From the NCBI GenBank assembly GCA_905236325.1, contig CAJOPJ010000113.1, forward strand, positions 1-18,570: 18,570 bases of DNA, read 5' to 3'. Below are positions 7,308 through 14,012 of the stretch, piece after piece. Under the pieces are notes generated by a model. The model was not told where the DNA came from. It made no database searches and worked only from the letters and a program-made list of their open reading frames with translations. Every line of letters begins with the position of its first letter. Positions within the stretch are counted from its first letter, which is position 1. The stretch comes from an uncultured Selenomonadaceae bacterium. GTDB taxonomy: Bacteria; Bacillota; Negativicutes; Selenomonadales; Selenomonadaceae. The position numbers were made by a program, and so were the translations under genes.

Positions 7308-7712
7308 ATGCAAATTGAAGGCGCAAATTTGATGCCAAGTATGCAGTCAACAAATTCGGCAACTCCCGGCGCACGCGTTGTAAGTGAGGAACTTCGCTTT
7401 CAAGCCGAATTGGAACAGGCACAAAACAGAATCAATCGTGCCCAAAAGTCCGGCGTAATGACTGAAGAACAAATTGCACAGCGCAATAAAGATATTCGCG
7501 ACGCCAGCGTCCAGCTTGAGGCTTTGTATTTAAAATTGCTTTACAGCGAAATGTGGAAAACTGTTCCAAAAGACGAACTTTTTGGCGACGACAACGCTAT
7601 GGATATTTATCGCGATATGTACCACGAAGAACTTACTAAAAAAATGGCTCTTGACGGCGGAATCGGTCTTGCTGATTTTATTTATAACCAACTTACACAG
7701 ACCAATAAATAA
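7308..7712 (+). CDS. flgJ: FlgJ-like rod-binding (rod-capping) protein without a muramidase domain
   Basis: The product matches only the N-terminal rod-cap domain of enterobacterial FlgJ. Seen: DASVQLEALYLKLLYSEMWKTVP (about residues 64-86), the family core; then MDIYRDMYHEELTKKMALDGGIGLADFIYNQL, typical of its C-terminal helices. At 134 residues it lacks the glucosaminidase domain found in the fused FlgJ of gamma-proteobacteria, so a separate hydrolase must open the peptidoglycan. I chose the ATG at 7308 because GAGGTG (7296-7301) is 6 bases upstream; a GTG at 7299 overlaps that site. It is last in the basal-body operon. No clear terminator follows. Confidence 0.9.
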   Translation: MQIEGANLMPSMQSTNSATPGARVVSEELRFQAELEQAQNRINRAQKSGVMTEEQIAQRNKDIRDASVQLEALYLKLLYSEMWKTVPKDELFGDDNAMDIYRDMYHEELTKKMALDGGIGLADFIYNQLTQTNK

Positions 7713-7713
7713 T

Positions 7714-7742
7714 TTGCAGGAAAATTTTCAACTTGCAAGAAT
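7714..7742 (+). promoter_or_regulatory. Possible promoter for the SCIFF gene
   Basis: TTGCAG (7714-7719), 17 bases, AAGAAT (7737-7742), just after the flgJ stop and 43 bases before the SCIFF start. The boxes match only moderately. Read-through from the flagellar operon is also possible because no terminator is seen between them. Confidence 0.3.
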
Positions 7743-7784
7743 AATAAATTGAAAAAATTTTTACCAATCGAGGGGGATTTTAAA

Positions 7785-7931
7785 ATGAAACACATTAAAA
7801 CAGTCAACAAAGCAGCTTTGCACAAAACTTTGAAAACCGGCGGTTGCGGCGAATGTCAGGCTTCATGCCAATCAGCTTGCAAAACAAGTTGCACGGTTGG
7901 CAATCAAGTTTGCGAACGTCAGAAAAAATAA
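7785..7931 (+). CDS. scfA: SCIFF (six-cysteine in forty-five) ranthipeptide precursor
   Basis: A 48-residue RiPP precursor. Seen: an N-terminal leader beginning MKHIKTVNKAALHKT and a core with six cysteines at 21, 24, 28, 32, 36 and 43, including GGCGECQASCQSACKTSC followed by TVGNQVCE. This pattern is essentially the conserved SCIFF signature of clostridia, where a dedicated radical SAM enzyme (ScfB family) installs sulfur-to-carbon thioether bridges. AGGGGG (7771-7776) lies 8 bases before the ATG. Unusually, no radical SAM gene adjoins it; flagellar genes are upstream and an unknown 83-residue protein is downstream. The mature product's role is not firmly known; quorum or population-level signalling has been proposed for related ranthipeptides. 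Confidence 0.93.
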   Translation: MKHIKTVNKAALHKTLKTGGCGECQASCQSACKTSCTVGNQVCERQKK

Positions 7932-7953
7932 TTCAGCTTAGGAGAGTGTAACG

Positions 7954-8205
7954 ATGGACAAAGAAACTTTGGCTGCGCTTATCAGCGACAAAATCGACGC
8001 GGCTGTTAAATCTGCCGACTTGCCAAAAAAATTTTTTATTACAGAAAATGGTCGCGGCGTTGTTGACGGCGGCGATTTATACAATGCAGTTTTTAACAGC
8101 GTTTTAGATGTTGTTAAAGTTGCTCTTGCGGACATAATTGCTGAAGTTGTAACTACCAGCGGAAAAACTTCTACAGCGAACGCCGTTAAGACAGCTAAAA
8201 AGTAA
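7954..8205 (+). CDS. Hypothetical protein, 83 residues, downstream of SCIFF
   Basis: I do not recognise this family. A good Shine-Dalgarno (AGGAG, 7940-7944) sits 9 bases before the ATG, and the gene follows SCIFF by 22 bases, so the two are probably cotranscribed. The product is rich in Ala, Val, Asp and Lys. It has a predicted amphipathic N-terminal helix (MDKETLAALISDKIDAAVK), a short middle part with ENGRGVVDGG, a long amphipathic helix (about residues 42-66) and a Lys/Thr/Ala-rich tail. There are no cysteines, signal peptide or clear membrane segment, so it is probably cytosolic. The two-helix layout would suit a small oligomeric or nucleoid/granule-associated protein, but that is a guess. 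Confidence 0.75.
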   Translation: MDKETLAALISDKIDAAVKSADLPKKFFITENGRGVVDGGDLYNAVFNSVLDVVKVALADIIAEVVTTSGKTSTANAVKTAKK

Positions 8206-8235
8206 TCTGGATTTTAGGTTATCAGTTATGGCTTT

Positions 8236-8262
8236 TAGCTTTTGGCTGAAGGCTATTTTTTT
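8236..8262 (+). terminator. Terminator-like hairpin before the pilin gene
   Basis: TAGCTTT (8236-8242) pairs with AAGGCTA (8249-8255) with one G-U, a 6-base loop and seven Ts (8256-8262). It plausibly ends the SCIFF transcript. The AGGAGG of the pilin gene begins only three bases after the T-run, so it could also act as an attenuator for the pilin gene. Confidence 0.6.
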
Positions 8263-8277
8263 GCAGGAGGTTTTTTT

Positions 8278-8649
8278 GTGAATCAAAAAGGCTTTGCCAC
8301 ACTTGAAATTATCATGATGATTATTGTTATCGGTATTTTAGCTACAGTTGCAGTTCCACGCTTTACCGATATGACTACAAAAGCAAATACAGCTAAAATT
8401 CAATCCGACTTAGCCACGCTCGATAACGCTATTGCAATTTATTTCATGGAAAAAGGCAGCTATCCCGATAGCATTTCAGACTTGTCCGATTATGTTCAAG
8501 ATGTTACAAGCGTTAAGCCGCCGACAGGTGAAGCCTACATTGAAGGCACAGCTAAAAAAATTACCGACACGGATTATAAAATCACAGGCAATACTGAAAA
8601 ACGCGCAACACTGGATAATCACACACTCGGCGATTTTAGAATTAAGTAG
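8278..8649 (+). CDS. Type IV pilin-like / pseudopilin protein
   Basis: A 123-residue protein with a class III (prepilin) signal: MNQKG then FATLE, so prepilin peptidase would cut after Gly5, methylate Phe6 and leave the conserved Glu at mature position +5. A hydrophobic helix follows (IIMMIIVIGILATVAVP), then VPRFTDMTTKANTAKIQSDLATLDNAIAIYFMEKGSYP, the typical alpha1-C region of PilA/GspG-like pilins, then a short globular domain. The start is GTG at 8278 with AGGAGG (8265-8270) 7 bases upstream. It stands alone between two terminator-like hairpins, with no pilus assembly ATPase, prepilin peptidase or other pilin in the window. Whether it serves type IV pili, competence or secretion is not resolvable here. 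Confidence 0.88.
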   Translation: MNQKGFATLEIIMMIIVIGILATVAVPRFTDMTTKANTAKIQSDLATLDNAIAIYFMEKGSYPDSISDLSDYVQDVTSVKPPTGEAYIEGTAKKITDTDYKITGNTEKRATLDNHTLGDFRIK

Positions 8650-8661
8650 GAAATATTTTCT

Positions 8662-8699
8662 ACTTGGAAGGGAGTCATCTTCCTTCCAAGTTTTTTTTT
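8662..8699 (+). terminator. Strong rho-independent terminator after the pilin gene
   Basis: Perfect 10-base-pair stem ACTTGGAAGG (8662-8671) with CCTTCCAAGT (8682-8691), a 10-base loop and nine Ts (8691-8699). The pcrA Shine-Dalgarno begins at the very next base (8700), leaving no room for a pcrA promoter downstream of the hairpin. Confidence 0.9.
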
Positions 8700-8712
8700 A
8701 GGAGGAATAAAT

Positions 8713-11010
8713 TTGTTTGAGGACGACGAAATTTTTTTTGAATCAATGGATTTGGGCGAAATGCAAAAGCCTTCGACAAATATTTTGCAAGGCTTGAATC
8801 CGCCGCAAGTTGAGGCAGTAAATTATCTTGAAGGACCGCTTTTGATAATGGCAGGCGCAGGTAGCGGCAAAACGCGCGTTTTAACTTGCAGAATGGCAAA
8901 TTTGTTGGCACATGATGTTCCGCCTTGGCGAATTTTGGCAATAACTTTTACAAATAAAGCCGCGCGTGAAATGAAAGATCGCGCAGAAAAAATGATTGGC
9001 GTTTCTGCACAACAAGTTTGGATTAGTACTTTTCATTCGCTCTGCGCAAGAATTTTGCGGCGCGAAATTGAAGCCGGCGGAGTTTACAAAAAAAATTTTA
9101 TAATCTATGACACAAGCGACAGCAAAGTTTTAATCAGCGATTGTATCAAGAAACTTGGACTTGCACACGACAGATTTAGCAGTGCGCAAAATAAAATTTC
9201 GGACGCTAAAAATAAATTGATGACTGTTGCAAAATACAAAGAATTTGTTGAAAAATCTCAAAATGACTATGACAAGCAGGTTGCGGCGATTTACGAACTT
9301 TATCAAAAAAAGCTGATTGAAAATAACGCGCTGGATTTTGATGATTTAATTTTTGTCATGGTGAAACTGCTGAAAAAAAATGCTGAAGTTCGCGAAAAAT
9401 ATCAAGAAAAATTTCAATACATTTTGGTTGATGAATATCAAGATACAAATTTGGCGCAGTATGAACTTACAAAAATTTTGGCTGCGAAATATAAAAATAT
9501 TTGCGTGGTCGGCGACGCAGATCAATCAATTTATGGCTGGCGCGGCGCGGATATGAACAATATTTTGAATTTTGAAAAAGACTATCGCAATACAAAAACT
9601 ATCAAACTTGAGCAAAATTATCGTTCGACAAAACAGATTTTAATTGCGGCAAATTCAGTCATTGGACATAATATGGTTCGCAAAGAAAAGACGCTTTGGA
9701 CAAAAAATCCAACCGGCGAAAAAGTTCATATCTTGGCATTTGAAACCGACGGCGACGAAGCAGATTTTCTGACAATGGCAATAAATCAGCTTGTCTTGGG
9801 CAGAAATTTTCAATACAAAGACATTGCAATTTTGTATCGCGTGAACGCCCAATCCAGAATTTTGGAGGCGCGGCTTTCTCAAAAAAATATTCCGCACGTG
9901 ATTATTGGCGGACTTAGATTTTATGATCGCAAAGAAATTAAAGATATTGTTGCATATCTTCGGCTGATTTATAATCCGCGCGACAATATCAGCTTGCAAA
10001 GGATTATCAATGTTCCAAAACGCGGAATTGGACAAACAAATTTAAAGCGACTGATTGATTTTTCTGAACAGAGTGGTTTTTCTGCATTAGAAATTATTTC
10101 TAAACCTGAGCTGTTGAATCAAATTGAAGACATATCAAACAAAATTAAACAGGCAATGCGCGATTTTGCGGCAAAGATTATCAGTTTGAATATGTTGGAA
10201 AAAAATTTGTCGCTGAAAGATTTTATAAATCAAGTGCTTGAGGTTTCCGGCTATAAATTTGCGCTGGAAAATGATGAAGACGCAAGCAAGCGATTTGAAA
10301 ATCTTTCACGCCTTGAAAACTTGAGTGAATTTGTCAATAGCGCACAGGAATTTGCCGAAAATAATCAAAACGCAACTTTGGAGGAATTTTTAAATAACAT
10401 TGCGTTGATTACCGATGTTGATGAAACTGAAGATAAAGATTCCTCGCGCGTGTCACTTATGACAATTCACGCTTCAAAAGGTCTTGAATTTCCTGTGGTT
10501 TTTGTTACCGGCGTTGAGGAAGGCTTACTTCCGCACTACATTTCAATGAATTCTCAAGAGTCGATTGAAGAAGAACGCCGCGCTTGTTATGTTGCAATGA
10601 CACGCGCCGAAAAAATTTTGTATTTGACTTACACAAATTCACGCAAGACTTTTGGAAAGTCTTCATACCCGATACCGTCGCGTTTTATTGCCGAAATTGA
10701 TATTAACTGCGCGGACGGTTTTACAGGTCGCAAAAAAAATATTGAACAGCCAAAACCGACTGCACCAAAAAATCCCTACAGGCAAAAAAATTATTCCGCG
10801 CCGACTGCAAGTCAACCGGCAAAAGTCAAGGAAGTTAAAACACCAAAAGCTAAAACTGATTGGCAAATTGGCGACAGGGCGCGTCACAAAAAGTGGGGCG
10901 TTGGTACAATTATGGACTTGGACGGCGAACACATCACAATTGTTTTTGCAAATCCTGAATTTGGACAAAAAATTTTAAGCGCAAATGCCGCGCCGCTTGA
11001 AAAAATTTGA
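8713..11010 (+). CDS. pcrA: ATP-dependent DNA helicase PcrA (UvrD/Rep superfamily 1)
   Basis: A 3'-5' SF1A helicase used in repair, replication restart and transcription-replication conflict in Firmicutes. The 765-residue length is typical. Motifs seen: Q motif LNPPQVEAV (28-36), Walker A AGAGSGKT (47-54), ITFTNKAAREM, STFHSLCARILR, Walker B ILVDEYQDT (237-245), motif III VVGDADQSIYGWRGAD (265-280), motif IV EQNYRST, motif V MTIHASKGLEFPVVFV and motif VI EERRACYVAMTRAE (620-633). The last 50 residues (DWQIGDRARHKKWGVGTIM onward) are the Tudor-like RNA-polymerase-interacting domain of PcrA. The start is TTG at 8713 with AGGAGG (8700-8705) 7 bases before. Two genes follow closely on the same strand and are probably cotranscribed. 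ligA, a common Firmicute neighbour of pcrA, is not here. Confidence 0.97.
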   Translation: MFEDDEIFFESMDLGEMQKPSTNILQGLNPPQVEAVNYLEGPLLIMAGAGSGKTRVLTCRMANLLAHDVPPWRILAITFTNKAAREMKDRAEKMIGVSAQQVWISTFHSLCARILRREIEAGGVYKKNFIIYDTSDSKVLISDCIKKLGLAHDRFSSAQNKISDAKNKLMTVAKYKEFVEKSQNDYDKQVAAIYELYQKKLIENNALDFDDLIFVMVKLLKKNAEVREKYQEKFQYILVDEYQDTNLAQYELTKILAAKYKNICVVGDADQSIYGWRGADMNNILNFEKDYRNTKTIKLEQNYRSTKQILIAANSVIGHNMVRKEKTLWTKNPTGEKVHILAFETDGDEADFLTMAINQLVLGRNFQYKDIAILYRVNAQSRILEARLSQKNIPHVIIGGLRFYDRKEIKDIVAYLRLIYNPRDNISLQRIINVPKRGIGQTNLKRLIDFSEQSGFSALEIISKPELLNQIEDISNKIKQAMRDFAAKIISLNMLEKNLSLKDFINQVLEVSGYKFALENDEDASKRFENLSRLENLSEFVNSAQEFAENNQNATLEEFLNNIALITDVDETEDKDSSRVSLMTIHASKGLEFPVVFVTGVEEGLLPHYISMNSQESIEEERRACYVAMTRAEKILYLTYTNSRKTFGKSSYPIPSRFIAEIDINCADGFTGRKKNIEQPKPTAPKNPYRQKNYSAPTASQPAKVKEVKTPKAKTDWQIGDRARHKKWGVGTIMDLDGEHITIVFANPEFGQKILSANAAPLEKI

Positions 11011-11046
11011 AAGGTGGAAAGTTACAAGGTGGTAAGGTGGAAAGTT
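11011..11046 (+). repeat. 13-base direct repeat at the start of the phosphodiester glycosidase gene
   Basis: AAGGTGGAAAGTT occurs at 11011-11023 and again at 11034-11046, separated by ACAAGGTGGT, which itself repeats part of the unit. Each copy includes an AAGGTGG that can act as a Shine-Dalgarno or contains a GTG start, which makes the exact start of the gene ambiguous. Confidence 0.7.
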
Positions 11047-12255
11047 TTATTTATTGCGTTGGGGATTTTGATTTTTGCGCCTAGCGTTTATGCTGAAGAA
11101 CTCAATTCAAGCACTGAAGAAATCAATGAACAAGATTTTATTAAAAATGCTCCGATTGTTGAACAGCCTTTTTCTGAAAATATTTTGCCGCCGGAAGTTC
11201 AACAAACTGAACTTCAACATACTGAATTTCAACAAGAAAATAAGCCTGCTGTAGTTGAAGGCGAAGGCTTGGAATTTATTGTCTATAATGAAAATGATGT
11301 TCAAGCATTTGCAATAATTGCCGCACATGAACAATATAATTTGCGTCCTGTGCTTGCCAGAAATCAAATTCAAGGCATTGCGACAGTTTCGCAAATGTCG
11401 CAAACTCAATCAAACATTGCAATGATTAACGCAGGATATTTTGATTGGCACGGCTATTTGTTTGGTTTGACAAAAATTGATGGCTTGATTGTGTCGAATG
11501 ATTATTTTAATCGCAGTGCTATCGGCATTGATTCGGAAGGCAAGGTGATTTTTGGACGCGTGCGTTATGAAGGCAAAATTCTTTACAATGGCGCGGAATT
11601 TTTTATCAATGGCATAAATACTGAACGCGGCGAAGATAGAATTATTGTTTATAATGAACGATTCGGCGCAGCGACAGGTACAAATAATTTTGGTGTGGAA
11701 ATTGAAGTTCAAGGCGGAATTATTACAAATATTTTTCGCGGCAAGGGCAACAATTTTATTTTGAAAAACGCGCAAATCATTTCAGCACACGGCGCGGCGG
11801 CAGAATTTTTTGCAAATGCACAAATTGGCGACTCCATTACAATTACGCAGGAAATTATTTCCGACGATGCAGATTTTAATTCAGTTCCAAATATTTTAGG
11901 CGCAGGACCCAGACTTGTTGCAAATGGACAAATTTTAGTCACGGCGGAAGCTGAAAATTTTCCTGCAGATATAAAAATTGGTCGTGCGCCAAGAAGTGCT
12001 GTTGGCGTTACTCAGTACGGCGATTATATTTTTGCAGTTGTTGACGGCAGACAAGCGCACAGTCAAGGTTGTACTTTACAAGAATGGGCAAATATTTTGC
12101 TGAATAAATTCGGCGCAGTTGATGCAATAAATCTTGATGGCGGCGGTTCAACTGAATTGATTGTCAAAGGACAAATTGTAAACAGTCCTTCCGACGGCGC
12201 AGAACGCTCAGTTGGCAGTGCGCTTGCGATTGTGAGGCGTGCAGATGCTAATTGA
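11029..12255 (+). CDS. Exported phosphodiester glycosidase family protein (NAGPA / DUF2233 domain)
   Basis: The C-terminal ~330 residues match the NAGPA-like domain, named after the mammalian uncovering enzyme that removes GlcNAc from phosphodiesters; bacterial members are thought to act on cell-surface or exopolysaccharide phosphodiesters. Seen: NIAMINAGYFDWHGYLFGLTK, SAIGIDSEGKVIFG, GAGPRLVANGQI, GRAPRSAVGVTQYGDYIFAVVDGRQ and the terminal signature DAINLDGGGSTELIVKGQIV ... SDGAERSVGSALAI. A signal peptide (WKVLFIALGILIFAPSVYA) is followed by a ~55-residue Glu/Gln/Pro-rich linker. I chose GTG 11029 because AAGGTGG (11011-11017) lies 11 bases before; the in-frame GTG at 11014 would add five residues. 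It begins 18 bases after pcrA and overlaps trmD by 11 bases. The substrate is unknown. Confidence 0.88.
   Translation: MVRWKVLFIALGILIFAPSVYAEELNSSTEEINEQDFIKNAPIVEQPFSENILPPEVQQTELQHTEFQQENKPAVVEGEGLEFIVYNENDVQAFAIIAAHEQYNLRPVLARNQIQGIATVSQMSQTQSNIAMINAGYFDWHGYLFGLTKIDGLIVSNDYFNRSAIGIDSEGKVIFGRVRYEGKILYNGAEFFINGINTERGEDRIIVYNERFGAATGTNNFGVEIEVQGGIITNIFRGKGNNFILKNAQIISAHGAAAEFFANAQIGDSITITQEIISDDADFNSVPNILGAGPRLVANGQILVTAEAENFPADIKIGRAPRSAVGVTQYGDYIFAVVDGRQAHSQGCTLQEWANILLNKFGAVDAINLDGGGSTELIVKGQIVNSPSDGAERSVGSALAIVRRADAN
11197..11241 (+). repeat. Three 15-base tandem repeats in the linker of the phosphodiester glycosidase
   Basis: Units GTTCAACAAACTGAA, CTTCAACATACTGAA and a diverged TTTCAACAAGAAAAT. 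They encode the low-complexity VQQTELQHTEFQQEN linker. The unit is a multiple of three, so changes in copy number would alter linker length without a frameshift. Confidence 0.6.
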
Positions 12256-12922
12256 TGTTGTAACTTTGTTTCCTGAAATGTTTAATTCGCCATTTTCAGA
12301 CAGCATAATAAAACGCGCAATCGACAATAAAATTTTGCAGATAAATTTTACTCAACTGCGCGATTTTGCATTTGATAAGCACAGGCAGGTTGATGATTCG
12401 CCTTTCGGCGGCGGAAGTGGTATGGTTTTAAAACCTGAACCAATGTATCGTGCCGTGCGAAATGTTTTAAGTCGCAATGAAAATTTGACGCGCAAAATTA
12501 TTATCACCGACCCTGCCGGCAAAGTTTTTAATCAGCAAATGGCAAAGGATTTTGCTACTTTCGACAGGCTGATTTTTATTTGCGGACATTATGAAGGTTT
12601 TGACGCGCGAATTTATGACTTGGCGAACGAAATTGTTTCAATCGGCGATTTTGTTTTGACAGGCGGCGAATTGCCTGCAATGGTTATGATTGACGCTGTT
12701 GCAAGAATGCTCCCCGGCGTTTTAGGTTCTGAAGATTCTGCACACACCGATTCATTTTTTGACGGCATTTTAGGTTTTCCTCAATACACAAGACCACGCA
12801 ATTTTGAAGGTAAAACTGTGCCTGAAGTTTTGCTAAATGGCAACCATGCAGAAATTGAAAAATGGCGGCGCGAAAAAGCACTTGAAATTACAAAACTTCG
12901 CCGACCTGATTTGCTTAAATAA
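12245..12922 (+). CDS. trmD: tRNA (guanine-N1)-methyltransferase TrmD
   Basis: Methylates G37 at N1 in tRNAs reading CNN, UGG-type and related codons, preventing +1 frameshifts. The product is 225 residues, a SPOUT-fold homodimer. Seen: MLIDVVTLFPEMF at the N-terminus, QVDDSPFGGGSGMVLKPEP, FICGHYEGFDARI, and the SAM-binding knot segment GDFVLTGGELPAMVMIDAVARMLPGVLG, followed by a C-terminal domain with FPQYTRPRNFEG and VPEVLLNGNHAEIEKWR. I chose ATG 12245 because GAGG (12234-12237) lies 7 bases before; an in-frame GTG is 6 bases upstream. It overlaps the preceding gene by 11 bases. The usual partners rpsP, rimM and rplS are absent from both sides. Confidence 0.97.
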   Translation: MLIDVVTLFPEMFNSPFSDSIIKRAIDNKILQINFTQLRDFAFDKHRQVDDSPFGGGSGMVLKPEPMYRAVRNVLSRNENLTRKIIITDPAGKVFNQQMAKDFATFDRLIFICGHYEGFDARIYDLANEIVSIGDFVLTGGELPAMVMIDAVARMLPGVLGSEDSAHTDSFFDGILGFPQYTRPRNFEGKTVPEVLLNGNHAEIEKWRREKALEITKLRRPDLLK

Positions 12923-12925
12923 ATT

Positions 12926-13999
12926 TTAAATATAGCCGCAAATTAAAATATCGTCGCCAATTTTTTCAGTTGAAATATTTTTTAGCTGAACTGCATCTTG
13001 CAAATTAGCAAAACCTGCGCCTTCAACTGCAGTTTTTGCATTTTCGCCGCCAATAATTTTCGGCGCAATAAATGTAAAAATTTTATCAACCAATTTGTTT
13101 TGCAGCATTGAAAAATGCAAAATTCCGCCGCCTTCAACAAGAACTGAAGTAATTTCCATTTCAGCTAATTTTTGCATTAAAATTTTTAAATCAACTTGAT
13201 TTTTTCCGCAAATTAAAATTTCACAACCTGAATTTTTTAGCGCGTTAATTTTTTCAGTCGGCGCATTTTCAGTCACTGCGAAAATTGTTTTTGCTAAATT
13301 GTCGCTGACAACATTAAAATTCAGTGGCGTTTTGGCTAAACTGTCAACAATTACGCGCACAGGATTTTTTCCGCCTTCAATGCGCGTTGTCAAGCTTGGA
13401 TTGTCAGCTAAAACAGTTCCAACGCCAACCATAATTGCGTCATTGATATCGCGCAGTTTGTGCGAAAAATTTCTTGACTCAGCGCAACTAATCCACTGCG
13501 ACTTGCCTGTTGAAGTTGCAATTTTGCCGTCCAAACTGCAAGCAAATTTTGCCGTTACGAACGGCATTTTTTTTGTAATCCACTTCAAGAAAACTTCATT
13601 CAATTTTTTAGCGTCATCTTCCAAAACGCCGACTTTAACTTCAATTCCTGCAGATTTTAAAATTTCAATTCCGCGCCCTGCAACTTTTGGATTTGGATCT
13701 TTCATTGCCACGACAACTTTTGCAACTCCGGATTCGACAATTTTATTTGCACATGGCGGCGTTCTTCCAAAATGCGAACAAGGCTCCAAAGTCACATAAA
13801 GCGTCGCGCCTTTAGCTAAATCGCCTGCCATATTCAACGCGTGAACTTCGGCGTGCGGCGTTCCTGCCTTTCTATGCCAACCTTCAGCAACAATTTTTCC
13901 TTCGCGAACTATGACGCAACCGACCAGCGGATTTGGTGAAGTTCTGCCTTCAGCATTACGCGCAATTCTTAAAGCCTCACGCATAAAAATTTCGTTCAT
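12926..13999 (-). CDS. ribD: Bifunctional riboflavin biosynthesis deaminase/reductase RibD
   Basis: Carries out the second and third steps of riboflavin synthesis: deamination of the diaminopyrimidine ribosylamino phosphate, then NADPH reduction of the sugar. The 357-residue product has an N-terminal zinc deaminase domain, GTPHAEVHAL (46-55) with PCSHFGRTPPC (73-83) giving ligands His49, Cys74, Cys83 and catalytic Glu51, and a C-terminal reductase domain from about residue 145 (AKFACSLDGKIATSTG, ISCAESR, MVGVGTVLADNPSLTTR, SVLVEGGG). The ATG at 13997-13999 has AAAGG upstream with 8-base spacing; an in-frame TTG three codons earlier is less likely. It lies 13 bases after the esterase gene. No FMN riboswitch and no ribE, ribBA or ribH gene are seen. 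It converges on trmD with 3 bases between stop codons. Confidence 0.96.
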   Translation of the reverse strand: MNEIFMREALRIARNAEGRTSPNPLVGCVIVREGKIVAEGWHRKAGTPHAEVHALNMAGDLAKGATLYVTLEPCSHFGRTPPCANKIVESGVAKVVVAMKDPNPKVAGRGIEILKSAGIEVKVGVLEDDAKKLNEVFLKWITKKMPFVTAKFACSLDGKIATSTGKSQWISCAESRNFSHKLRDINDAIMVGVGTVLADNPSLTTRIEGGKNPVRVIVDSLAKTPLNFNVVSDNLAKTIFAVTENAPTEKINALKNSGCEILICGKNQVDLKILMQKLAEMEITSVLVEGGGILHFSMLQNKLVDKIFTFIAPKIIGGENAKTAVEGAGFANLQDAVQLKNISTEKIGDDILICGYI

Positions 14000-14012
14000 A
14001 AAAATCAACCTT

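Noticed and set aside
7785..7931. Reading the cysteine-rich small protein as a metallothionein or ferredoxin fragment.
   Set aside because: The length, leader sequence and exact six-cysteine spacing match the SCIFF family, not metallothionein or ferredoxin motifs.
8242..8277. Upstream in-frame extension of the pilin gene.
   Set aside because: It would begin inside the hairpin stem region, and the prepilin signal is complete from the GTG at 8278, which has a perfect AGGAGG.
13999..14012. FMN riboswitch before ribD.
   Set aside because: Only 13 bases separate ribD from the upstream esterase gene, and the leader before the esterase shows no FMN-riboswitch core.
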